Shown one piece after another: positions 26,754 through 35,033 of a stretch of 64,000 nt of DNA; positions within the stretch are counted from its first letter, which is position 1, and the number at the start of each line of letters is the position of its first letter. The DNA is from Oscheius dolichura (Eukaryota > Nematoda > Chromadorea > Rhabditida > Rhabditidae): assembly GCA_932521035.1 (NCBI GenBank), contig OW051495.1, forward strand, positions 11,532,001 to 11,596,000, given 5' to 3'. The notes under the pieces are model-generated. The model saw nothing but the letters and a program-made list of their open reading frames with translations, was not told the DNA's origin and did no database searches. The translations under genes were made by a program, and so were the position numbers.

Positions 26754-27865
26754 ATGGTCTTCGGCATTTTCGGTGGAGGTGGAGACGATGATATTTCTCG
26801 CATGATCAAACTGGACAAAAAAGGAAACTATGTTCCAATTGTGGAGCGAGATAGTAAAGGTCGTATTATCCACGCAAAGGGAACTATTCCCTATCGTCCT
26901 CAGGGAGCCACCTCTGGCTCTCTCATTACCGCTGCTATTAGAAAGCAGCTAGTATTCGAGAAATTACCAGGTGATGATATTGGACACATTATTCCGAAAG
27001 GACTCGGTGGTTCGGGAGACGATCGAGACAATGTCTTTCCCCAGAATGCTCGAGTAACACAGCATTATAATTTATAAAAAAGAAAGTTTCAGATCAATCG
27101 GAGCATAGCATTCCAGGAGAAGATGTTGAGACAACGACAACAGCAGTTCCAGCTAAATATCAAATTTGATATATCGTAAAGTATAAATATTAAATAGAAC
27201 ATCAGTTTAGCTTCTCGTATGATGACAGCAGCCGTCCGGAGGAGTGCCGCTACATTTACACGGAAGAGGATAAAGACGGGAATGTAGGTAATTACTATTC
27301 ACACTTGTACCTTTTATAGGTAACTGGAACGATGTATATAACTCTCAAAAATCCTTCTGGTGATGTGACAAAGGAAATGGTAGGTTTAGAACAACAAAAA
27401 GAAAAAAAATTTCTCGAATTCAACCCCCTCGAGCTTTTTTCAATTTCCTCATGCCCCAGCAGCAGCTTCTCTTCATTTATTCCAATTATAGACAATGGAA
27501 GCCGTTAAAGCTGCTTACATGGTCATCGACAAATTGCTTGAGAGCATTAAACCCAGCCTCGAGTTCCAAATCTCGAAATCGATTATGGCCATATTTGCTG
27601 GGATTTGTAAAGGCGTCGAGATGTCTATTAGCCATCCTGGCTTCACCATGGCCACTACAACGATTGTAAAACCTTTTCATTTTTAATAGGATGGAATTTT
27701 AGGCAATTCCATCTGGAAGACCTTCACTCCCGGAGTTTATCAAGCCAAGCAGCTCTTTTCCTTTGCCAAACTTTCTAATTTCGAAGTAGATGTTTTTATT
27801 TCTTTTTTATTCGAAATAAATAGCCATAGCCGTCATCTGGCACCCGCGCGTATACTGAATGCGCT
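26754..27865 (+). CDS. DNA/RNA non-specific endonuclease-domain protein
   Basis: Exons: 26754-27053, 27093-27175, 27211-27283, 27320-27379, 27492-27665 and 27690-about 27870 (the last by inference). Exon 1 has a Gly/Asp start (MVFGIFGGGGDDD) and the nuclease core DDIGHIIPKGLGGSGDDRDN, then VFPQN. The layout of an active-site GH, a GGSGD turn and then N..PQ, followed by a DSSRPEEC strand in exon 3, matches the Endonuclea_NS_2 type of metal-dependent non-specific nucleases known from bacterial secreted effectors. The C-terminal third (AVKAAYMVIDKLLESIK; SIWKTFTPGVYQAKQLFSFA) is helical and unrecognised. No signal peptide is evident. Canonical introns of 35-112 nt show that it is a nuclear eukaryotic gene and not bacterial contamination. 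The last join needs a 24 nt intron. A break between exons 4 and 5 into two genes is possible. Confidence 0.7.
27787..27840. repeat. left copy of a 54 bp direct repeat
   Basis: The segment TAGATGTTTTTATTTC...TTTTATTCGAAATAAATAG...CCATAGCCGTC is repeated, with mismatches, at 28128-28181 in the same orientation. Both copies include a near-palindromic TTTATTC-AAATAAA that could give polyadenylation signals on either strand. It lies at the 3' end of the nuclease gene. Confidence 0.65.
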
Positions 27866-27870
27866 CTAAT

Positions 27871-28355
27871 CGCAAACATGCAAAAAAGGCCAGAAATTCG
27901 ACATTTGCTTTCATAGAGGATTCCCTCTAAGGGCAGATGAGCTGAAATTCAGTTTCCTAGAACCGCCTCGATCTCTTCAAGTTGGTCTTTGAATTTTTAG
28001 AATTGGGCGAGAAACCGTCGAGTTATGACACCAACTTTCCTGAGTATCAAAAGATAAGCACCAATTACGTAACGATTTTTTCTACTGTCGGTAGCTCCCT
28101 TTAACAGAATGTTTGGTTGGAGGAAGTATAGATGTTATATATTATTTTTTATTCAAAATAAATCGCCATAACCGTTGTCGTGCTCCGGAAAATGTGATCA
28201 GGTAGAGGATACAGTAAGACGGGGAGAGGCATTGAAGGAAGAGAACCACCATCGGGGCCAAGGGATACCTGAAAGCTTTACAGCGTTATTTTTACAACAT
28301 TTTTGAACAGGATGGCACGCTTCTTCAAAAAGCGAACGTTTTAAGACCCAAATGG
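27871..28355. other. non-coding gap with degraded-looking sequence
   Basis: No gene was supported. The flanking direct repeats suggest a tandem duplication whose second copy has decayed, or a small repeated element. Confidence 0.4.
28128..28181. repeat. right copy of the 54 bp direct repeat
   Basis: Imperfect copy of 27787-27840 (TAGATGTTATATATTA...TTTTATTCAAAATAAATCG...CCATAACCGTTG). Confidence 0.65.
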
Positions 28356-29506
28356 TCAATAATTCCCTCCACCACCGGGATAATTCAAAAGATTTTGACT
28401 GCCAGACTTTGGAGCATCGCCACTGGCCCGAATCGTAATTTGTCGCAGAGAACTTGGCATTATCAGATTAGTCAGAAAATTCTCTATAAAAAAGCGTTGG
28501 TTATTTTTTAAAAACTAGGTTTTTTAGTCCAAATTGTCTAAGAATGCCTTCCCATTTCGAGGCCCCTTCTCCTACCTTTTCAATTCCGTCGGCTGGAAAT
28601 ATAGAGAGACGACTACAAAAGCAGCAGGACTAAATATGAACGTGGCATAGATCCAGATGTGAATGACTCCCACGGCTAGGAAGGTGTTTTGAGTATGATA
28701 AGTCAGGGCGGAGAGGTGCTTCTTCCGCTTCAGGGCAGTCGACGTCATTCTGAACTACAGTAACCCAGTCAAAAATGCTTCACTTACAAAAAAATGGCTG
28801 TCCAGACGGCTACAAAAGAAATAACGGAGAATATAAAGGCCGTAACGGCTAGAGTCACAAATCCCAGGTTTAGATCAGCTAGACTCAGGACGAAGCCACC
28901 AAAATTGGAGAAGAGGCCGGCCAGTCGGGACTCGGCCATAAATAATTGGATTTGTTTCTCGTCCTGGTGGAAGAACAGTCCCCAGCCGAAGAGACAACAC
29001 CCCAGGAGAGTGGTGACAGCTGTGAGGAAGAAGAAGATCTTCTCTATCTTTGGGGGAATCTTTAGCCGGCCGCTTTGAACAAAAGCTCGGAAATAGATGA
29101 CACCGACGTAGAAGAGAGACAGGAGGTACGGGAAGAAACAGGCGGCACAGCAGAGGAAGCAGTAGCCGGCAGAGTTCCTGAAAAAGATTTACCGTTATTT
29201 GTGGTAAACTCACCGGAAAGTGAAGAATCCATAGCTCCAGACAATTTCATACGGTAGAATAAAGTAGGGAGTATAAATGAAGCCAATAAAGAAGTTCATC
29301 AGGGTCGGGAAGAGTATCGTATAGACCAGAGCTCTCCGGTAGACATTACAGTAGACCTTCGCCTTGTAGAGGACAAACCGAGCCGTCAATACGAACAGAA
29401 TGATGGAGGCGGCAGATTGTAGTTTTAAAATGCCCTGATAGTAGGGGAGAATCCATTGTTGGGAGTGTAGAATCGAATAGAAGTCGTCGTAATCTCCTGG
29501 TTTCAT
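28356..29506 (-). CDS. seven-transmembrane chemoreceptor-like protein
   Basis: Exon 1 from ATG 29506 (MKPGDYDDFYSILHSQQW; an upstream ATG at 29542 is also in frame) encodes two hydrophobic helices. Exon 2 (after a 36 nt intron) contains NSAGYCFLCCAACFFPYLL, FFFLTAVTTLLGCCLFGWG and FGGFVLSLADLNLGFVTLAV. Exon 3 contains TFLAVGVIHIWIYATF and FSPAAFVVVSLYFQPTELK. About seven membrane segments in 310-330 residues, with a basic loop (ALKRKKHLSALTYHTQ) before the sixth, fit nematode 7TM chemoreceptors of the STR/SRH superfamilies; the exact family is not claimed. The end is uncertain: one acceptor stops at 28468, while another frame would give a tail SSLRQITIRASGDAPKSGSQ ending at 28356. Such genes act in the cilia of sensory neurons. 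Confidence 0.75.
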
Positions 29507-29971
29507 CGGGGGAGAATGGCTACAACGAAGCACCTGTCTCACTCATGTGTACCCCAGGGGAAACGTACCCGGCTAATTTCAGGGGAGAATAGAATATATC
29601 AGAGTCGGACCAGCAAAGATTACCACATGATCAGAAAAAAAATAGCTGTGCAAACATCTGAAGGAAAATAACGAAATACGGGGGAATTTACAATGGGCCG
29701 CTGTTTATTGAACTTCTGGGCTACTGGTTAGAATTGTAGATGGATCGTATCATTTCAAAAGGGCATGTAAAACATTTTGCATCAGGAATTTGGAGAAATT
29801 AAAGTTCTGAAAGTTTCGAAGGGTCATTCCCTCCCATCGCGTGTTCTAGGCTCTATTCCTGGTGCAAACGGCGTGCTCCAGCTACCTGATGTGGTTGTTC
29901 TTGACCAGCTCGACGAGAGCTCCGGAATAAGCTATCAAACGTCCATGGTCGGTTAGTTTTTGATCATATGG

Positions 29972-30183
29972 TATTAGGTCGCGTCAAAAGTCCACGGTGT
30001 CGGCTCATAACTTTCTTATTTCTCAGCCAATTTTGGAAATTTTGGGTCCCGACTGGAAAGCTGAATTTGTTTGCAAAATTTTCTTATGACGTTCCTCTAG
30101 CTAGCGCACTTTGGCTTAACGAAATTGACCGAGAAATAAGAAAGTTATGAGCGGACACACTGGACTTTTGATGCGACCTAATA
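29972..30183. mobile_element. 212 bp MITE with ~62 bp terminal inverted repeats
   Basis: The left end TATTAGGTCGCGTCAAAAG and the right end (read on the minus strand) TATTAGGTCGCATCAAAAG continue as matching inverted arms for about 62 bp, including CTCATAACTTTCTTATTTCT. The interior has no open frame. The outermost TA on each side fits a TA target duplication as made by Tc1/mariner-type transposases. It is a non-autonomous element; its autonomous partner is not in the window. Confidence 0.85.
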
Positions 30184-30828
30184 CTTCCATTAACCCCTCT
30201 CAAAATGCCTGGTCTTGCTGTTTTTGGCTCCCCGATCCCTCCGCCGTACTGTGCCTTGTTAGGTGGTTCTCAACGTGACCATTCTGACACCCTGAATAAA
30301 AATCCTCTGAAAAGAACAAATTTCTAGCCGTTGCCCATTTTTGCAGAGAGTGAACGTCTTCCGTCACTTTACTACTCCGCTTCTCTCCCAATTGGTAGTG
30401 GGAAAAATAGAGAAATGTTCTTCTTTTTTACTGATCTATTGACAGAAAAAAAGGGAGAGCGAGATGGAGCCATTGTTTCAAGGTTAGCTGAACCGGTAGA
30501 GAGAAGCGGCGAAAGGGAATCTAATCTGAACGCTTACTTCACCACCAACGTCAATTAACCCAGGGGAGAGAGCTGGGGGCCAAAAAGATCCGATCAGTGG
30601 GGGTCTAATCTGAAGGGGGAGTACAAACTTCAAGGGGGAGCTAATTATGCTGTAATAGGGATAAGGGGAAGACGCTTTGGCGGCTAATTTGGAACTGATC
30701 AAAAAGTCAAGTCTAGTTGAGTGCCTTTTGCAGAAAACTGGATCCAAATCTCTCTTTTCGAGAGGCTGTAGAGGGGCTTGTCTTGGTTAAAATTGACTTC
30801 CGGGTATATGGCACTCCTGTAGATCCTA

Positions 30829-31130
30829 GGCAAGATGCCCGAGTGGTTACAGTACCTAGAGCACTCGATCCAACTGCTCCAGGCGATCCTCCCATACCTG
30901 GAGGATGACCTGGACGGCATGGAGCGGCAGGGAGGACACTGAGACATCTTCTTTGGGTTCTTTCCTCATTTTCAAACGATCTCACGGAGTTCTCCTCCAT
31001 CAGGAAGGATTCCCAGTGGTCACTGAAAAAACTACTGTCCTCTCTTCCAGTCCTCGCCCAGTTCCTTGCCCGTTGGCCGCTTCTTCTTGTTCGCCACCTT
31101 CCCATTGCCATCCAAAAAAATCACCCCGTC
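30829..31130 (+). pseudogene. possible small helical protein with a frameshift
   Basis: From ATG 30837 the frame reads MPEWLQYLEHSIQLLQAILP and LEDDLDGMERQGGH and then stops at about 30943. One base over, the frame continues open with RHLLWVLSSFSNDLTEFSSI and LLSSLPVLAQFLARWPLLL to a stop near 31131. The two halves together look like one helical protein interrupted by a single-base shift in a GGCAGGGAGGAC stretch. CTCCTGTAG just upstream could be a spliced-leader acceptor. It could be a young pseudogene, a sequence error or chance. The opposite strand is also open over part of the region. Confidence 0.3.
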
Positions 31131-31303
31131 GCCGTCGTTTGTTGATTGCTAAAAAACTGCCACAGAAATAAGAACACTTTCTCTTTTTTTCCCCGCTGCC
31201 GCTCTCTCGCTCGCTTTTTGCCGTGTAACTGATTATCGCTAAGGGAGCGCGCTAGTAAACCAAGGACCTTGGCAAGCTGGGGGGAGGAGGGGGGACGGCG
31301 CGG

Positions 31304-31310
31304 TATAAAA
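31304..31310 (+). promoter_or_regulatory. TATA box of first collagen gene
   Basis: TATAAAA lies 38 bp upstream of the collagen ATG at 31348, in a G-rich context (GCGCGGTATAAAACC). Confidence 0.7.
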
Positions 31311-31347
31311 CCGTCTCCCCGGTGGGAGCTACCGCATCTCCACCATC

Positions 31348-32374
31348 ATGGAGTTCGAACACCGTATCAAGGTACCGTTCTTTTTGTGTCCTACTGTATC
31401 CTCTGCCCTTTCTAGGCCTATAGGTTCGTCACCTACACGGCGGTAATCTTCTCCGTCGTGGCCGTCCTCGCCACATGCATCACCCTCCCCATGCTTTACA
31501 ACTATGTCCACCACATCCGCCGGACAATGCACAATGAAGTCAACTTCTGCAAGGTGGAACAATCCCATTCAAAAATACAGTAATCTAGGCTTCATCCAAG
31601 GATATCTGGTCCGAGGTCAACAGCCTGAAGGCCATCCCCACTGGCAACCGTACGTCTCGTCAGGCTGGCTATGGAGGAGACAGCGGAGTCCAGGGAGACA
31701 GCCACAGCCAAGGAGGCAGCTGCAACGAGTGCTGTGTCAAGGGAGCCGCCGGCCCGGCCGGAGAACCTGGACGAGCTGGAAAGCCCGGAAAGCAGGGAGC
31801 CCCCGGAACTCCCGGCAGCCCTGGAAAGGCCCCTAGCCAGCCGTGCGAGGCCGTCACCCCACCACCATGCAAGCCTTGTGAGGCAGGACCCCCCGGACCC
31901 CCTGGACCCCCAGGACCTGCTGGAGATGCCGGAAGCAACGGACAACCTGGAGGAGCTGGAAACGATGGAGCCCCTGGACAGCCCGGACCCAAGGGCCCCC
32001 CTGGCCCGGCCGGAAACCCCGGAGCCGCTGGTGCCCCCGGAGGACCCGGACAAGATGCCCAAGGAAGCATGGAGCCAGGAACCCCTGGACCCGCTGGTGC
32101 TGCTGGACCTCCTGGACCTGCCGGACAGCCCGGTGCCCCTGGACAAGACGGAAAGCCCGGTTTGTTCCAATCTTTTTGAGGTTAATGTCGCTACATTTCA
32201 GGAGCTCCCGGACCCAAGGGACCCAACGGCAGCGACGGCCAGCCCGGAAGCGATGGAAAGCCCGGAGAGGCTGGAAAGGCCGGAACCCCCGGAGGATCAG
32301 GAGAGAAGGGTATCTGCCCCAAGTACTGTGCCATCGACGGAGGAGTCTTCTTCGAGGATGGAACACGCCGTTAA
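31348..32374 (+). CDS. cuticle collagen (col family)
   Basis: Exons 31348-31371, 31416-31553, 31589-32159 and 32202-32374 give 301 residues. In order: a cytosolic start, a signal-anchor helix ([20 protein letters not shown]), homology-box sequence ([20 protein letters not shown]), a subtilisin-type cleavage site GNRTSR, a Gly-Ser-rich stretch with the Cys cluster CNECC, and two Gly-X-Y domains broken by a Cys-containing spacer ([13 protein letters not shown]). The C-terminal end is [19 protein letters not shown]. This is the standard architecture of nematode cuticle collagens, which trimerise in the hypodermis and are secreted, cleaved and cross-linked into the exoskeleton. It faces a second, closely similar collagen across a 180 bp gap. 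Confidence 0.95.
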
Positions 32375-32554
32375 ACGGCCGGGACGATGCCTCAATAGGA
32401 CACAGAATGAATCATTTCAACTGCAGTTGCTTCCTTATTGTTGTTCTCTTGGAGTCGACCGGTTTCTCTCCTTGTTGTTGTCGAAAAAGAGAGATGATTT
32501 TTTCATGGAGAGTGATCTATGATCTGATCAATGTGTTTATTTCCACAGGGAATA

Positions 32555-33611
32555 TCATCGGCGACGGGTGCCGTCCTCGAAGAAGACGCCGCCATCGATG
32601 GCACAGTACTTCGGGCAGACGCCGCGCTCTCCTGGTCCTCCGCTTCGTCCCGCCTGGCCAGGAGATCCGGGGTTTCCGGCACGGCCAGGTTGTCCTGGGG
32701 CTCCGGACGGTCCTTTTCTACCAGCAGGACCTAAACATTATTATTAAAAAGAGTAGAAAAATGGCTACAATACCGGGGTTTCCAGCTCGCCCTGGTGATC
32801 CTGGCTGCCCAGCAGGACCGGGAGCTCCGGCAGGTCCAACCGGCCCTGGAGGTCCCGGAAGAACTTGAGCAAAGGCCGGAGAGCCAGGGCCTCCAGGGGA
32901 GCCAGGAGATCCGGGCTTTCCACCAGGTCCCGGGGGTCCATTTGGGCCGGGTCGTCCGGGTGCTCCAGGATAGCCGGCACTTCCTGGAATTGTTCGTTTC
33001 TATAGGGAAGATGATGGCCCTTACCAGGTCGTCCAGGAGTTCCGGCATTGCCAGAAGGTCCTGGTGGTCCTGGCGGACCGGGAGGACCGGCAGGGCAAGG
33101 CTGGCAGGGTGGCGGGGTGACGGGTTCACATGGCTGCTGGGGAGGACGTCCTGGCTGAATATTTCACGAGTTTTAAAATTTCGTTAATTGATTGGCTTAC
33201 ATTGCCTGGTCGCCCAGGTGCTCCGGGCCGTCCTGGATTTCCCGGTCGGCCCGGTGTGCCGGAAGGTCCCGCTGCTCCTGGCTGACAGCACTCGGAACAG
33301 CTGCCGCCGCCTCCTCCCTCTACTTGGGCCGCTCCTGTATCATAGCCGGATTGACGGGCAGTACGATTAGCCGGGATGCTCTTCAGCTGATTTACCTCGT
33401 CCCAGATATCCTTGGCTGATTCCTGAAGGGAAATTAGCCATTTTGGTAGATAATGACTCACATGGCAAAATCGGACTTCTCTATTCATGGTCTTCTTCAA
33501 GTGGTGGACATGATCGAATACCATGGGGAGGGTGATACACACGGCGAGAACGGCCACCACGGAGAAGGTCAGAGCCGTGTATGCCACGAAGCGGTAGGCC
33601 TTAATCTCCAT
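32555..33611 (-). CDS. cuticle collagen (col family), inverted neighbour
   Basis: ATG 33611 opens [20 protein letters not shown]. Exons follow with [40 protein letters not shown] (cleavage site ANRTAR), CSECC, Gly-X-Y blocks, the spacer [13 protein letters not shown], and the end [23 protein letters not shown] at 32555. Introns are short and start inside Gly codons (phase 1 after G), as in the neighbour. The spacing of Cys residues matches the first collagen closely, so the two are an inverted duplicate pair. They differ in exon count within the Gly-X-Y region: this gene has an extra intron before [11 protein letters not shown] minus-strand TATAAAA lies at 33704-33710. Confidence 0.95.
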
Positions 33612-33703
33612 TTTTAGAGAAGAAGAAAAGAAGAGGGGACACCTTGATTCGATGTTGGAGGTCCATCTTCGGCCCGCTGTTCGTTGCCTGTCAATTTCAG
33701 GTC

Positions 33704-33710
33704 TTTTATA
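33704..33710 (-). promoter_or_regulatory. TATA box of second collagen gene
   Basis: TATAAAA on the minus strand (CTATAAAAGACC), about 93 bp before the ATG at 33611. Confidence 0.6.
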
Positions 33711-33711
33711 G

Positions 33712-35033
33712 TTAGCGGGGCGGGCCGTGTACCCGTTACTATTCACTAGGGGGGCACTTACTCTCTAAGCATGTTACTGCGTAATAGATCGGTTAGCAGC
33801 GGGGGAAATAGGGAAAAGAAGGGGGGAAAATAACAATGGAATGAGGAAGTGATCATAGAGTTTTCGATTATGAAAATGGGGTGAAGAAATCAATCGGCCC
33901 CGGTCACAGGTGAATTCTAGGCGGGCCCCCTGCCCTCGGTGAACTGGTTCTGTTTATGTGATTGTGCCTCGTTTACCGCTCCTCTTTTTCTCAGAAATGA
34001 TGGGGATTCCCCCCTCCAGAAGTTCTTTGACACCTTGACGTGGCAGTTGCTTGTTTTGGGGCATTTTTCAAATTATTCCTACTTTCTTGTTTAGATAGGA
34101 ATCGGAACTTTTGCAGCCACGACCGCTCGCTGATTTATAAAAGGACTCCATCATATCGTCACTACTCGGGAAACACAGGGTAGAGTACGAGGAATGGGAG
34201 CTATCGGTGGAAAAGAAAAAAAGTAAGAAATACAGTAACACGGGGAAGAAAGACTGAAGACATTTCCTTCAAAAGGAAGACATAAGGGAGGACTACGTTT
34301 CTTCTTCTTGTTTAGCCGTATGTTGCCTTCCCTCAATGGAAAGGCTTTCCAAAATTATTCTACGCCCACATCGTTCGATGGGTCGGAGAGGTTTACTACC
34401 TCAAAAAACCAAAAATTTGGCAACACAGATAGCGCGCGCCGGAAAGTCGATGCGCGCTGCTGCCGAGTGTTTACGGGGGCGTGCACCGCGCCTTCGTATC
34501 TGTTCTCAACCAAGTCAAGCTCAATAACTCATCAACTGTTTCTATTTAGAATATTATTTCTTCACGTTTTACCTGTCATCTTGTAGAGTAGATCGAGATC
34601 TACCCATTAGTACTAAAATCTCGCAAAATGAATGTGTAAAATCATTTGAAAAATGCGATAAAACTCAAAGAAAGTGCCTGGCTCGTCCGGAAAATGCGCC
34701 GCTGCACCCGTAGAATCTCGGCAGCTCATTGAAAAGCGCTTATATATACGAGTTGGTATTTCCCTCGGGTAGTTTATGTTCGTCCGAACTCCTCCGTTAG
34801 ACCTCCACCACCAACAAGGTGGGGCAGTGGCATGAGAGAGAATGCGAACGGAGACAGGAAAATGCCAGACAATTATTCGAAGAGATACGAGCCGGCCACT
34901 TGTATATACTACAATATTTTGTTTTCTTATTGTCTGCTGTGGTTCGCCCTTATTTTTATAAAATTGATCCAGTCTGGCCATTTTGGTTATAAACAATCTC
35001 TCTCAGACGGCGGCGGGGGATCATATTGCCACC
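33712..35033. other. intergenic, no secure gene
   Basis: This is a divergent gap between collagen 2 (-) and the LDLa gene (+). A TATAAAA at about 34136 has no gene clearly attached. A plus-strand frame around 34308-34586 is not supported by splice sites or homology. Confidence 0.45.

Larger units (their letters stand above)
29543..31347. other. intergenic with MITE and promoter of collagen
   Basis: This contains the inverted-repeat element at 29972-30183, a possible frameshifted small gene at 30829-31130, and the core promoter of the first collagen. No other gene was supported. Confidence 0.5.

Noticed and set aside
31592-32522. Long antisense and out-of-frame ORFs over the collagens
   Set aside because: GC-rich Gly-X-Y repeats leave all frames open; only the frame with the signal anchor and CAIDGGVFF end is real.
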